37,711 bases of DNA from Candidatus Acetothermia bacterium (GCA_022684035.1 JAJHSB010000007.1:1-37711); one strand, 5' to 3'; shown: positions 5,892 to 15,367, counted from the stretch's first letter. Made by a program: numbers and translations. The notes: generated from the letters alone by a model not told the origin.

Positions 5892-8545
5892 TCCCCACTA
5901 CCATGTTGGCCTTGTGACCCATCTGATGGCGGAGACTCTTCGACAGGCGGCGTGATCTGAGCGAGTAATCCTTGCACCTCTTCGACGCGGTGGGTAGGAT
6001 CATCAGCTTGGATCTTCTTCAGCAACTCCCGTGCTTGGTCGATATTCTCTCGCGCAATATGGATCTTTGCCATCTCCAACCGGGCATCTAATCCGGATCT
6101 TCCTAAGGGGCGATCACGCCCGACTTTAGCGCGCTCGATATCGATGATCTGCTGATATATCGAGAGTCTTTCGTCATCATCTTGAGTATGGGGAATGGCG
6201 CGCCACAGATATTCCTGCGCAATATCATGGTCTGCTCGCTGTAGATGCGCATTGGCAATTTCGCGCCACGCTGCAATCGATATTGGATCAAGCTCGAGAA
6301 TAGCGGCATAATGACGGATCGCTCCGCTCCACATAAAGTGATCTTCGTAGACCCGTGCCACTCTAAACCGCATCTGGACATCATCAGGGGCGAGTTCGAT
6401 AATCTGTCGTCCCAGCGCCAAACGGAGAGCAGCTTTATCCGGCTCTAATGTTATACTGCGGTAGATTGTCCGGTCAAAGCCGAGACGGAAGTTTACCAAC
6501 GCAGCCTCTTCATTGCCCTGCTGGAGGTGAATATTACCCAGGTAATAAAAAGCCTCACCAGTGAACGGCGCGCGGCGGATAATCTCTTCGAATATCGACT
6601 TTGCTCTTTCAATAGATCCGGCAGCAAGATGAGCTCGGCCCAGTCGCAGTTGAAGATCGAGCGACGGAGTTATCTGCATCACCTGCTGATAATAGTTGAT
6701 CGTCTTAGAGCTGTGATATCCGATCTCAGCTTGCAGTTTGCTGAGCCGTCTCTCTTCTTCAGCTGTAAGATCATCGCGTGCCTGTAATGTCTCAGCCTCG
6801 CTAGCGGCAATGCGTCGGCGCTCATAGGATAAATCCCCCATTCCGGTTAATGCGTGCGGATTGCGTGGGTCTTTCTGTAAGACTGCTGTCAGCGTTGCTG
6901 CTGCTTGATCGAGTTCTCCCACTCTTATATACGCCTGGCTGAGATTGACCAGTATCTGTATAGCACCGGGTTGCAGCTCCAGCGCTCGTTGAAAGTGTTC
7001 CACAGCAACGCGATAAAATCCTTGTGCGAATGCAATTTCACCCACAGCGATAACCGCCGGAAGAAAGGCTGGATCGATACTGATCGCTTCCCGGAACCGG
7101 CTGTCTGCTCCAAAGCGATCACCCTGTTCCTGGTGAAATCTTCCCAGATGGTAGATAGCAATAACGCTTTTGGGGTCAAGGCTGAGTATCCGCAGCAGAA
7201 ACCGTTCGTCAAGCTCGGCTCTTCCTTGTTGTAGTACTAACTCATAGTTGGCGACCGCAGTAGTGCGATAGTGTGCACTCTGTTCAATCAGTTCTGCCAA
7301 TCGTCTTTGTTCGGCAGGTGTCCGTTCCTCTTTCGCCTCCAGAGCGCCACGCTCGGTCAGCATTTCCCGCCACTTCGCTTCGTATATCTGCCCGATAAAG
7401 AAACCGAGATGAGGATCGTCGACTATTCTCTGATCTCTGATTCTCTTAAATTCCGCCAACCCAAGGAGGGGATCTTGTTGATACAATAGCTGTGCTGCGA
7501 CAAGTGGAAGCTTGATCTCCACAGTAGCAGCCTTCCGTAGTTCTTCTTCATACCAGTCTTCAAACCGTCTTTGTTCTTCTGTCGTAATAAAATCCGCTGT
7601 AACTCTTGTTCTTATCTCGTCTAACGCCGGTCGATGCGCTGGCCACCGACCAGTCAGTTTGATGATATGGTAGCCGAACCTGGTGCGGGTGATCTCACTT
7701 ATTCCCCCGACTTCTAAGCCGAAGGCCGCCACTTCAAATTCTCTGTCCATTCTACCCCGACCGAACCGGCCGAGGTCGCCGCCCTGAGCTGCCGAGGGAC
7801 AAGTAGAATATTCTCGTGCCAGCTCAGCAAATGGTGCTCCTGCTGCAAGCTTAGTCGATATCTCTTTTGCCAGCGCTTCATCAGCCACCAGAATATGCGA
7901 TGCCTGAACCTCTTCTGGTTGTTCATAGCGGGCAATATTCTCCGCAAAAAAGGCTTCCAGTTCAGCTTCAGTCGGAATGATCGTTCCCACTACTCTTCTA
8001 CGTAATTCTTCCTCTTGCAGCCGGCGCTGAATATGGTTCCGCATATTATCTTTGAACTCGTGCAAGGTCCGTCTATGTGCGGCAAGTAACTCACGCAGCC
8101 GCTCTTCTGTGAGGCGATGAACCCGTAATAGTTCATCGTATTCCCGCTGAAACTCTGCCTCGATCCTTCGACTATCGGGTCTGATCCGTTGCCGCGTGAT
8201 CTCTTGCCCAAGTAATGTATGGCGAATCACTCTTTCCATCGTCTGAGCACGCAATTGCAGTTGTAGTAATGCTCCGGTTACGCCTCGCAGTAATGGGGTG
8301 AACTCGCGTCCCATCCGCGCGTGGAACTGCTCGTGTTGGCGGATAAAAGCTGCATGATCTGCTTCAAAGTGCGCTATTTCGATCTTCTCTCTATTTACCA
8401 CTACCGCAATCCGGCCTATACCCATCTCGGCCTGGGCTGCTCCTGGTCGGCGCATAAAGGCGTAGAGCCCTATGCTGCTTACAATAAAAGCAATAACAAT
8501 ACCCCAGATGATCGCTATTTTAAAACGAATAAAGAATTGTTGCAT
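5888..8545 (-). CDS. Membrane-anchored parvulin-type peptidyl-prolyl isomerase fused to TPR repeats
   Basis: An 885-residue protein. Residues 8-30 form a single uncleaved membrane anchor, residues about 45-200 a SurA/PpiD-like N-terminal chaperone region rich in charged helices, and residues about 211-299 a parvulin (PpiC) rotamase domain with 'VQASHILV', 'GGDLGRFGRG' and 'FGYHIIKL'. From about 330 to 850 come many TPR units such as 'AIYHLGRFHQEQGDRFGADS'. The expected role is periplasmic folding or outer-membrane protein chaperoning at the inner membrane; the TPR tail suggests a scaffold. The start has AGGAGG four nt before the ATG. A promoter with a tandemly duplicated -10 box lies about 100 nt upstream. 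It is first in a tight run with mazG, the small gene and the phosphatase. Confidence 0.88.
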   Translation of the reverse strand: MQQFFIRFKIAIIWGIVIAFIVSSIGLYAFMRRPGAAQAEMGIGRIAVVVNREKIEIAHFEADHAAFIRQHEQFHARMGREFTPLLRGVTGALLQLQLRAQTMERVIRHTLLGQEITRQRIRPDSRRIEAEFQREYDELLRVHRLTEERLRELLAAHRRTLHEFKDNMRNHIQRRLQEEELRRRVVGTIIPTEAELEAFFAENIARYEQPEEVQASHILVADEALAKEISTKLAAGAPFAELAREYSTCPSAAQGGDLGRFGRGRMDREFEVAAFGLEVGGISEITRTRFGYHIIKLTGRWPAHRPALDEIRTRVTADFITTEEQRRFEDWYEEELRKAATVEIKLPLVAAQLLYQQDPLLGLAEFKRIRDQRIVDDPHLGFFIGQIYEAKWREMLTERGALEAKEERTPAEQRRLAELIEQSAHYRTTAVANYELVLQQGRAELDERFLLRILSLDPKSVIAIYHLGRFHQEQGDRFGADSRFREAISIDPAFLPAVIAVGEIAFAQGFYRVAVEHFQRALELQPGAIQILVNLSQAYIRVGELDQAAATLTAVLQKDPRNPHALTGMGDLSYERRRIAASEAETLQARDDLTAEEERRLSKLQAEIGYHSSKTINYYQQVMQITPSLDLQLRLGRAHLAAGSIERAKSIFEEIIRRAPFTGEAFYYLGNIHLQQGNEEAALVNFRLGFDRTIYRSITLEPDKAALRLALGRQIIELAPDDVQMRFRVARVYEDHFMWSGAIRHYAAILELDPISIAAWREIANAHLQRADHDIAQEYLWRAIPHTQDDDERLSIYQQIIDIERAKVGRDRPLGRSGLDARLEMAKIHIARENIDQARELLKKIQADDPTHRVEEVQGLLAQITPPVEESPPSDGSQGQHGSGE

Positions 8546-8631
8546 ATTGCCTCCTGTCTATATTAGGTTGAAGAGCGAAGGCTTAAAGTAACTTTCCTTC
8601 AGTCTATCCACCTAAGTAGTTACCTTACATT

Positions 8632-8661
8632 TATCAATTATACATGTATCAATTATACATG
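8632..8661. repeat. Perfect 15-bp tandem duplication carrying a -10 box
   Basis: TATCAATTATACATG occurs twice head to tail at 8632-8646 and 8647-8661. On the minus strand each copy contains TATAAT. Confidence 0.9.
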
Positions 8662-8680
8662 AACTTTCCCCGGCGATCAA
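8652..8680 (-). promoter_or_regulatory. Sigma-70-type promoter for the PPIase-TPR/mazG genes
   Basis: On the minus strand TTGATC (8680-8675), a 17-nt spacer, then TATAAT (8657-8652). A second TATAAT at 8642-8637 is produced by the 15-bp duplication but has no good -35 at the right distance. The promoter begins just after the rny stop codon. Confidence 0.65.
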
Positions 8681-8698
8681 ATAGATTGCATCTTCTGC

Positions 8699-10114
8699 TT
8701 AATGTGCAGTCTCGGCGAATTGCGTCTGCCTGATCACATTAACCTTGATCTCTCCCGGGTAATTTAACTCGTTTTCGATTGCGCGGGCGATGTCATAGGC
8801 CAATTTGGCTGACATATTATCGTCAGCGCGATCAGGTTGAACAATGACTCTCACTTCACGACCCGCCTGAATGGCGTAAGCCTCAAAAACTGCCGGAAAG
8901 GAACAACAAATCTGTTCCAGATCTTGCAATCTCTGTATATATCGCGCGACCGTCTCCTGGCGCGCTCCTGGACGGGCAGCAGAGAGGGTGTCGGCTGCCT
9001 GTAATAAGAAGGCGATAATCGTTTTCGGCTCGATATCTCCATGGTGGGCAGCAATGGCGTGAACAACCTCAGGACTCTCTCCGTACCGCTGCGCTAGATT
9101 AGCACTTATCAGCGCGTGCGCACCATCGACTTCATGATCAACTGCCTTGCCGATATCGTGGAGAAGGCCGACACGAATAAGACTTTTCGAATTCACGCCC
9201 AGCTCTTCGGCGAGCATCTTGGCGATGATGCTCACTTCCCGGGCATGGGTCAGTTGGTTTTGGCCGTGACTGGTTCGGTAATTCAATTTACCGAGCAGCG
9301 TGGTAAGTTCAGGATGAAGATTGACTCCGAGATCGAACGCTACCTTCACTCCTTCTTCTTTGATCTTTTCCTCCAAGCGCGCCTTTGCCTTACGAACCTT
9401 CTCCTCTATCTGTGCCGGGTGAATACGGCCATCTTCAATCAGACGTTCCAATGCCATTCGCGCCACTTCGCGTCGTAAGGGGTTAAAAGACGAGAGCACG
9501 ACCATCCCTGGTGTGTCATCGACAAGTACTTCGACGCCTGTTAATGCTTCAAATGTCCTTATATTCCGCCCTTCCCGACCGATGATTCTCCCTTTGAAAT
9601 CTTCTGAGGGGAGCGCAACCGAAGTGACGGCATTCTCTTCAATGTATTCCGCTGAATATCGTTGTACTGCTGTGGCGATAACCTGTAAAGCTTGTTGCTT
9701 AGCCTCATCGCGGGTTTGTTCTTCCATTGCTGCTATCCTATGCGCAAAGAATCGCTCTGCATCGGCTTCTACTTTTTCCAGAAGATATTCCCTTGCTCTC
9801 TCGGCTGACCACCCGGATATCATTGTTAGACGTTCTTCCAATGTAGTGATGAGTTGTAATCCCTTCTTCTTAAGAGCTTCGAGTTGTTCCTCGTCCTGGC
9901 GCAACGAGTTTTCAATCTTCTCCAAGTAGGTGCTCTTTCTCTCCAATCGATCTTCGCGTGCAAGGACTCGTTTCTCAATTCGCAGCAGTTCTTCTTCGTG
10001 TACTCTCTTAAGGCGTTCTTCCACTATCTGTTGACGGCGCAAATTACCGATTAGAAACCCGAGTACCAATGCTGCGATGATTCCTATCCCGATTATTATA
10101 ATCTCAAACACCAT
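8699..10114 (-). CDS. rny: Ribonuclease Y
   Basis: RNase Y is a membrane-anchored endoribonuclease that initiates mRNA decay. Residues 3-23 form the N-terminal anchor, followed by a long charged coiled coil to about 150. The KH domain follows, with 'GRIIGREGRNIRTFEALTG', then the HD domain with 'LLHDIGKAVDHEVDGAH' and 'AIAAHHGDIEP'. At 471 residues it is somewhat shorter than the usual 510-520, mostly in the coiled coil. It lies between the RND gene and the PPIase gene on the same strand, 93 nt after the former. Presence of RNase Y together with an outer membrane argues against an enterobacterial-type organism. Confidence 0.95.
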   Translation of the reverse strand: MVFEIIIIGIGIIAALVLGFLIGNLRRQQIVEERLKRVHEEELLRIEKRVLAREDRLERKSTYLEKIENSLRQDEEQLEALKKKGLQLITTLEERLTMISGWSAERAREYLLEKVEADAERFFAHRIAAMEEQTRDEAKQQALQVIATAVQRYSAEYIEENAVTSVALPSEDFKGRIIGREGRNIRTFEALTGVEVLVDDTPGMVVLSSFNPLRREVARMALERLIEDGRIHPAQIEEKVRKAKARLEEKIKEEGVKVAFDLGVNLHPELTTLLGKLNYRTSHGQNQLTHAREVSIIAKMLAEELGVNSKSLIRVGLLHDIGKAVDHEVDGAHALISANLAQRYGESPEVVHAIAAHHGDIEPKTIIAFLLQAADTLSAARPGARQETVARYIQRLQDLEQICCSFPAVFEAYAIQAGREVRVIVQPDRADDNMSAKLAYDIARAIENELNYPGEIKVNVIRQTQFAETAH

Positions 10115-10184
10115 CTTACTTCCCTTCTGTGATTACGTTATGCATGGAGATCCTAAAGTTATTTTTGCGATTGACAGATTCTGG

Positions 10185-10209
10185 CTCTGAACCACGAACC
10201 ACGAACCTC
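10185..10209 (-). repeat. Dispersed repeat family E, copy 2
   Basis: Minus strand GAGGTTCGTGGTTCGTGGTT followed by CAGAG, related to 15181-15217 and 25567-25609. It straddles the stop of the RND gene. Confidence 0.5.
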
Positions 10210-13021
10210 ATTCCTTGCTCCTCGCCTCCCTTCTCTTCTCCGTCATCTTAAGCGTTGCCGGAAGAAAAGAGAGGCTGAAGATAAGCGTAAAAGAGATTCC
10301 GAGCAGTGCTGAAACACCAAGTAATTGCAGCCCTGGTGTATGTGCCCCGACAAGACCACCGAAGACGATCATCGTTGTCAGCGACGTTACAATAATCGCG
10401 ATCGCGATCGTTGAAACGGCTCGTTCCACTGATTTTTTCTCTCCTCTCTCTCTCTCTTCCCAGTAACGATGGAGAATGTGAATTCCATTATCAACTCCAA
10501 CTCCAATCAGTAACGGCGAGATAAGTATATTGATAAAATTAAACTCCATTCCCAGCAAGTACATTCCTCCGAGCATCCAGATATAGCCGAGGATCAGTGG
10601 TGCGAGGCCGATAATGACTAGTCGTTTGCAACCGAGAGCCCACCAGAGGGAGACTACGATCAACAGTGCCGATATAAGAGTAGAGAGCCAAAAATCTTGC
10701 TTTATGTATTGTTCCAGACGGACGGTAACCATCGGTCTACCCAAGAAATCATCGGAGACAACAGCGGCAAAATCGATGAATAGGGGTAGATTACCGGCAT
10801 GATGAATTGCCGGATTCATTCGCGCATAGATGATAAACCGACCATCCCGTGTGATATAACGGGATTTGAGCCCATCCGGCAAGGTCTTTACAATATCACG
10901 TAGCATTGTCTCGATCGGCGGAAGCTCTCTTAGAACATCGAGATTGAGATCCAACTTTGTCAATGCCCGCCGTAAATCACTGATTGTGGTCTGCGCTGCT
11001 CGTGTATCCAGTGCAGCAAGCACACTTTGTAATTCCCATAATTGATGCTGCAGAGCAGCCGAGGAGAGGGCAATTGGTCCCCACCCAGAAATAGTCGCCA
11101 TATACTGCACCATGCTGAGATCAGCGATCAGACTCTTAATATAGGTGGTCGTTCTCTCTCGATCGGCAATGGACTCTTCGACAGTCGCTAATTGATCGAT
11201 ATACGCGGAGATATCAATCTCTCCCAACAGAACCTGCTGCTGAGCCAAGGTAACAGGAAGAAGATCCTTGGCTGAGCTTATCGCATCGATCAACTCACTC
11301 TCTTCTAAATGCTCTACCATCGTTACCAGTTCTTTCTCGGAGGCGGCGAAAAAGACGAAATAATCACCTATTTCTATTTCACCGAGACCGAAATAGGCAT
11401 GTATCTGTGACAGAACACGGTGGCTCTCTACCCGGGGAATCAGATCAGTGCTGACAAACTGAAACTGTGTCTGTACCGCTCGAAAAGAGACGAATAAGGT
11501 CAGTATGATAACTACGACGAATATCGCTCGTCCTTTGCCGGTGATCCAATGGGAAAACGGTGATATCTTCGGACCGTAATCGCTAATCACTCCGCTGAAT
11601 CGGCGAGGCAGAAGACGATGTGCAATTGTAATAAGCGCCGGAAGCATAATGATAGTCATCAAATAAGCTACGATGATCCCAACACTGGTAATGGCTCCTA
11701 TTTCAAAGAGGGCGCGTGAATGCGCAAAGAGAAGGCTCAAGAAGACCAATGAAGTAGTGAGGGCGGCAGAAAAAGAAGCTCTTCCTTTCCGAAGGAGTGT
11801 CTGCCATAGAGCTTGATTCAGAGATGCTCTGTTTCGGCGTTCCTCAGCATAGCGGACGATGAAATGGATCCCATAATCAATCCCCAATCCTAAGACTAGT
11901 GCCGGTAAAAACGACGTAAGCAAATTGAATCCGCCGACCGCAAAGCGGGCCCAAGCCACGGTAAAGACGATACTGATTAGCAGAGGAATCACTGCGATCA
12001 CTACCCATAAGAGCGACCGGAAGGCAACTAAGAATAGAAGAATAACCCCAACAGCTGTAATGACCGTTGTTCTCTGCATATCCGTAGTCACTACGGCATC
12101 AGTTTCAACGGCAAAGGTATATGACCCGGTAAGACCTGCTTTAATACCCTGTGCATCAAGGTCAGCTTCATCCAACGCATTTTGCACGATATCGATTACC
12201 AGTCTACTGTAAGCCAGCCCGTGTGCGGCCGAGAAGCGAGGCCGGATATTAATCAGCAGCATAGACCGATCAGGTGAGAAAAATGGTTTACCTTCTTCTT
12301 GCTCGTCGTTGTGGTTTCTTGCTTCAATGAAGATTTCCGACAGGTCGGTCGCGGCAATGGTAACTTGTTCCAGTTGATCAAGGTTGGCGATCGCATATAG
12401 AAGTGCGGCATTAAATTTGTATAGCTGTAATAAATTGGCCTGTATTCTATCGATCATCACAGGAGTGATCTCTACCGCGAATGCATCAACCAGCTTCGCG
12501 TCGATCATCTGATGAGCTGAGCTGAAATCGGTCCTTTCCGTTACTATCAGTTCCTCTGCAGCTAAAGAGTGGCGGATTCGGACGATTCCTTTTTCAAGAC
12601 GCTCGATTCTCTTGCGATCAAGCGCATAAATGACCATAAACTGAGGTGGTATATCTGGGTGGGGCGGGCGACGATAGGTAGCAGAAATGATCTCCTCACT
12701 TTGACGTAATCGGGAAGTTATCCTCGCTGCTGTATGGAGAAGAGATCGCTCCCTCTCTGCAGTTGTCATCTGCTCGGCGTCACGCAGCGAGAGAAGGATA
12801 ACGAGATAGTCGACCGCCAAATATTCTTCTTTGGCCCGAAACTCGTTGATCAATGGATCGTCTCGCGGCAGTAGATCAAAGAAAGAAGTTCGCATAGGGA
12901 TATCCCGGATGTAAAAGATCCCCGCGATAGCAGCAAGAAGAATAAAAATAAGAACCAGCCCGGCATGGCGCCGACTCAACCAAAAGATACTTTTAAAGAG
13001 TCTCTCTGTTATCTTTTCCAT
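10208..13021 (-). CDS. RND-superfamily transporter, MMPL/HpnN type
   Basis: A 937-residue protein with the duplicated RND layout: one transmembrane helix, a large periplasmic loop, five helices, then a repeat of the same. Helix 1 is near residues 20-38. The sterol-sensing-type signatures 'LGLGIDYGIHFIVRYAEE' and 'IGVGVDNGIHILHRYWEE' occur in the two halves. 'FFDLLPRDDPLINEFRAKEE' after helix 1 is typical of the MMPL/hopanoid-exporter (HpnN) subgroup, which move lipids or hydrophobic molecules rather than act as tripartite drug pumps; no membrane-fusion protein or TolC is nearby. It begins 21 nt after nusA and is probably co-transcribed. Cargo unknown; a lipid or envelope role is an inference. 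Confidence 0.88.
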   Translation of the reverse strand: MEKITERLFKSIFWLSRRHAGLVLIFILLAAIAGIFYIRDIPMRTSFFDLLPRDDPLINEFRAKEEYLAVDYLVILLSLRDAEQMTTAERERSLLHTAARITSRLRQSEEIISATYRRPPHPDIPPQFMVIYALDRKRIERLEKGIVRIRHSLAAEELIVTERTDFSSAHQMIDAKLVDAFAVEITPVMIDRIQANLLQLYKFNAALLYAIANLDQLEQVTIAATDLSEIFIEARNHNDEQEEGKPFFSPDRSMLLINIRPRFSAAHGLAYSRLVIDIVQNALDEADLDAQGIKAGLTGSYTFAVETDAVVTTDMQRTTVITAVGVILLFLVAFRSLLWVVIAVIPLLISIVFTVAWARFAVGGFNLLTSFLPALVLGLGIDYGIHFIVRYAEERRNRASLNQALWQTLLRKGRASFSAALTTSLVFLSLLFAHSRALFEIGAITSVGIIVAYLMTIIMLPALITIAHRLLPRRFSGVISDYGPKISPFSHWITGKGRAIFVVVIILTLFVSFRAVQTQFQFVSTDLIPRVESHRVLSQIHAYFGLGEIEIGDYFVFFAASEKELVTMVEHLEESELIDAISSAKDLLPVTLAQQQVLLGEIDISAYIDQLATVEESIADRERTTTYIKSLIADLSMVQYMATISGWGPIALSSAALQHQLWELQSVLAALDTRAAQTTISDLRRALTKLDLNLDVLRELPPIETMLRDIVKTLPDGLKSRYITRDGRFIIYARMNPAIHHAGNLPLFIDFAAVVSDDFLGRPMVTVRLEQYIKQDFWLSTLISALLIVVSLWWALGCKRLVIIGLAPLILGYIWMLGGMYLLGMEFNFINILISPLLIGVGVDNGIHILHRYWEERERGEKKSVERAVSTIAIAIIVTSLTTMIVFGGLVGAHTPGLQLLGVSALLGISFTLIFSLSFLPATLKMTEKRREARSKE

Positions 13022-13042
13022 AACCGAACGCCGGCAACTGGT

Positions 13043-14002
13043 CTAAGCTGCGGAATCAAGCAGAATACCCGTCTCTTTCGGACTTGTGACATCGATATTG
13101 TACTGCGTCAGTTTGGCAGTCAACCTTACATTCTGTCCGCCTTTGCCGATTGCCAGTGAGAGTTCATCATCAGGGACTATCACTTTAGCGCTGCGGGTAG
13201 TTTCATCGATCGTTATCGAAATGACCGCAGCCGGCGCAAGGCTCCGCTTGATAAGCTCTTTGATATCCTCGCTCCAATGGATGAGATCGATCTTCTCTCC
13301 ATTTAATTCGCGAGTTATCATCCTTACGCGTGCTCCTCCGGCTCCAACGCAGGATCCTACTGCATCAACATTATTATCGAGTGATTCCACTGCGACTTTA
13401 CTCCGGCGACCTGCTTCGCGAGCGATTCTGCGTACTACCAAAGTGCCGTCTTCGACCTCCGGGACTTCCAAGCGTAATAATTGATGAACAAATCCAGGAT
13501 GAGACCGCGAAAGAATGATCAATGGATCACCTTGAGTTCTCTGTACACTAACTACATAAGCACGCAGCCGTTCTCCCGGACGATAGCGCTCACCAGGAAC
13601 CCTCTCTTCTTCTGGCAGCAGGGCCTCTGTCTCTCCTAAGTTAATCCATACATCGCGCCGTTCAAACCGATGGACCAAGCCACCGATTATTGTTCCTATT
13701 TTATGTGAGTACAGATCATAAATAATTTCCCGTTTTTTGTTAATTATCGCGTGGCGGATCGTCTCTTCAGCCTTTTTCGTTGCGACACGGCCGAAACTAG
13801 TAAGCTCAATTTGTTCTTTGTTGATCAATATGTCGCCGGAGTTTCTATCGATTTCAACGGTGATCTTCTCCGCTTCATCGATATTATGTTCCATGCGATA
13901 GGCAACGCCAAGGCCGTGTTTAATCGCCTCATAAAGATCATCGCGGGCTATTCCCTTCTCTTTTGCCATTTCCTCTAATGCTTCAATAAAGTCGATATTC
14001 AT
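13043..14002 (-). CDS. nusA: Transcription termination/antitermination factor NusA
   Basis: A 319-residue NusA comprising only the core: N-terminal RNA-polymerase-binding domain (1-100), S1 domain (about 105-170, 'IGTIIGGLVHRFERRDVWINLG'), KH1 with 'VGAGGARVRMI' and KH2 with 'AIGKGGQNVRLTAKLTQYNIDV'. It lacks the C-terminal acidic repeats of E. coli NusA. It begins the gene block here: the next gene upstream (rluD family) is divergent, so the usual rimP-nusA-infB order is absent, and an RND exporter follows 21 nt later. The divergent 280-nt gap should hold its promoter, but I found no strong match. Confidence 0.95.
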   Translation of the reverse strand: MNIDFIEALEEMAKEKGIARDDLYEAIKHGLGVAYRMEHNIDEAEKITVEIDRNSGDILINKEQIELTSFGRVATKKAEETIRHAIINKKREIIYDLYSHKIGTIIGGLVHRFERRDVWINLGETEALLPEEERVPGERYRPGERLRAYVVSVQRTQGDPLIILSRSHPGFVHQLLRLEVPEVEDGTLVVRRIAREAGRRSKVAVESLDNNVDAVGSCVGAGGARVRMITRELNGEKIDLIHWSEDIKELIKRSLAPAAVISITIDETTRSAKVIVPDDELSLAIGKGGQNVRLTAKLTQYNIDVTSPKETGILLDSAA

Positions 14003-14234
14003 CGTATTACCGCTTAAGTATTCAGGTCCCGCTCTTTAAGCTGCTATTTTCGGGCAGACACTATATATCAATATCAAAAATCTCGATAGCAGATTGGCCG
14101 CCATCATCCGCACCATCTTTAGCTTTAGTTTCTGTAAACCGGATCCAAGCAGAATAATCTCGTTCACAAAAAGTTATCCTGAAGATAGTTATTTCCTCTT
14201 CCGTTATTCACTTTATTTTGTTACTATTATACGG

Positions 14235-14252
14235 GTAGACTCAATTGTCTAC
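14235..14252. promoter_or_regulatory. Hairpin in the rluD leader
   Basis: GTAGAC-TCAATT-GTCTAC, a perfect 6-bp stem with 6-nt loop, ending 30 nt before the GTG start. It could be an RNA stem or an operator in the divergent nusA/rluD gap; no function can be assigned. Confidence 0.35.
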
Positions 14253-14282
14253 AACTACTATCGCCGAAGGAGAAGAGAGGAC

Positions 14283-15197
14283 GTGGAAGAGAAGATATTC
14301 GACGTAGCCCAAAAAGATGCAGGGCAGCGGCTCGATCGTTACTTGGCGGCGCTTTTTCCTGATCTATCGCGTGGCGCGATTCAACGCGCAATTCGCCGTG
14401 AAGAGATATCATTCAATCATACGCATGGAATAGATAAAAGTGCGGTGCCAAAGAGACTCAAGCCGGCATTTATTCTGCAGGGAGGAGAACGGATTATTTG
14501 GAAGATGGTGGAACGTCCTTCTCTCGTGCCGCGCCGATTGGATATTACGATCATTTACAAAGACAATGATATTCTTATTATCGATAAACCGTCCGGCTTA
14601 GTGGTCCATCCAGGGGCAGGGACCAAAGGAGTGACTTTGGTGGAAGGACTTCTTATGGAGCAGGAATTACCGGTCGGGGACGACCCAATTCGCCCTGGGA
14701 TTGTCCATCGACTGGACAAAGAGACGAGTGGGGTAATGGTAGTTGCGTTGACAAGTTTAGCCATGGAAGACCTTAAACAACAATTTGCTGCACACCGGGT
14801 AGTCAAAAGATACCTTGCAGTAGTCGACGGAGTAATCGTTGAAGATAAAGGTATGATTGACAGTCCGGTCGGTCGTGATATCAAGCGGCCGTGGCGGATG
14901 GCGGTCGCTGCTGCGGGACGAAGTTCGCAAACTGAATTCCGAGTGTTGAAGCGATCGGCAAAACAGACCCTGCTTCTGATAACGCCCAAGAGCGGACGGA
15001 CACATCAGATACGAGTCCATATGAGCCATATCGGCCATCCGGTCTACGGTGATCTTCTTTATGGGGGCACAAAAGCAAGTCGTCTCTTTCTCCATTCCTG
15101 GCGTCTTGCCATGTTTCATCCACAAACCAAAGAATGGATGAAATTTACAACGGATGTTCCATTGGAATTTTTGGGTACAGAGGTTCAAGGTTCGTAG
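14283..15197 (+). CDS. RluD-family 23S rRNA pseudouridine synthase
   Basis: A 304-residue RluA/RluD-type enzyme that isomerises uridine in large-subunit rRNA. The N-terminal S4 RNA-binding domain is at about 10-70 ('AGQRLDRYLAALFPDLSRGA'). The catalytic motif 'GIVHRLDKETSGVMVVA' supplies Asp145. 'LLLITPKSGRTHQIRVHMSHIGHPVYGD' is the family's C-terminal signature. I chose the GTG start after GGAGAAGAGAGGAC because the S4 domain then starts at the usual distance; an in-frame ATG at 14094 would add 63 unconserved residues. It is divergent from nusA and convergent with hflC. Whether its target is U1911/1915/1917 (RluD) or another site is not certain. Confidence 0.92.
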   Translation: MEEKIFDVAQKDAGQRLDRYLAALFPDLSRGAIQRAIRREEISFNHTHGIDKSAVPKRLKPAFILQGGERIIWKMVERPSLVPRRLDITIIYKDNDILIIDKPSGLVVHPGAGTKGVTLVEGLLMEQELPVGDDPIRPGIVHRLDKETSGVMVVALTSLAMEDLKQQFAAHRVVKRYLAVVDGVIVEDKGMIDSPVGRDIKRPWRMAVAAAGRSSQTEFRVLKRSAKQTLLLITPKSGRTHQIRVHMSHIGHPVYGDLLYGGTKASRLFLHSWRLAMFHPQTKEWMKFTTDVPLEFLGTEVQGS

Positions 15198-15217
15198 TTC
15201 GTGGTTCTGAACTACGA
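15192..15217 (+). terminator. Candidate terminator after rluD (repeat family E, copy 3)
   Basis: TCGTAGTTC (15192-15200), 8-nt loop, GAACTACGA (15209-15217), followed by the pyrimidine-rich GCTCGTTTCTTCTTT. The left arm overlaps the stop codon. The T tract is interrupted, so termination may be weak. The hairpin is also a member of the dispersed GTTCGTAGTTCGTGG family. Confidence 0.45.
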
Positions 15218-15307
15218 GCTCGTTTCTTCTTTAACTATTCACCATCTACCAATTACTAATCACCTCTTTAAACCGTGCACTGTGAACCTCTTAACCTCTC
15301 TGTCTTA

Positions 15308-15351
15308 GATTGCTTCGCAGACTCGTAATGACAGAGGAAGGTTTCGCAAGG
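15308..15351 (-). repeat. Dispersed intergenic repeat family C, copy 3
   Basis: Minus strand: CTTGCGAAACCTTCCTCTGT, then CATTACGAGTCTGCGAAGCA, then ATC. Nearly identical to 4171-4205 and 283-311. It lies in the gap between the convergent rluD and hflC genes. Confidence 0.75.
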
Positions 15352-15367
15352 AACGAGGTTACCACAC

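Noticed and set aside
14094-14282. Upstream ATG start for the rluD-family gene
   Set aside because: The 63 extra residues are Phe/Ser-rich with no family similarity; the GTG at 14283 has a ribosome site and fits the S4 domain.
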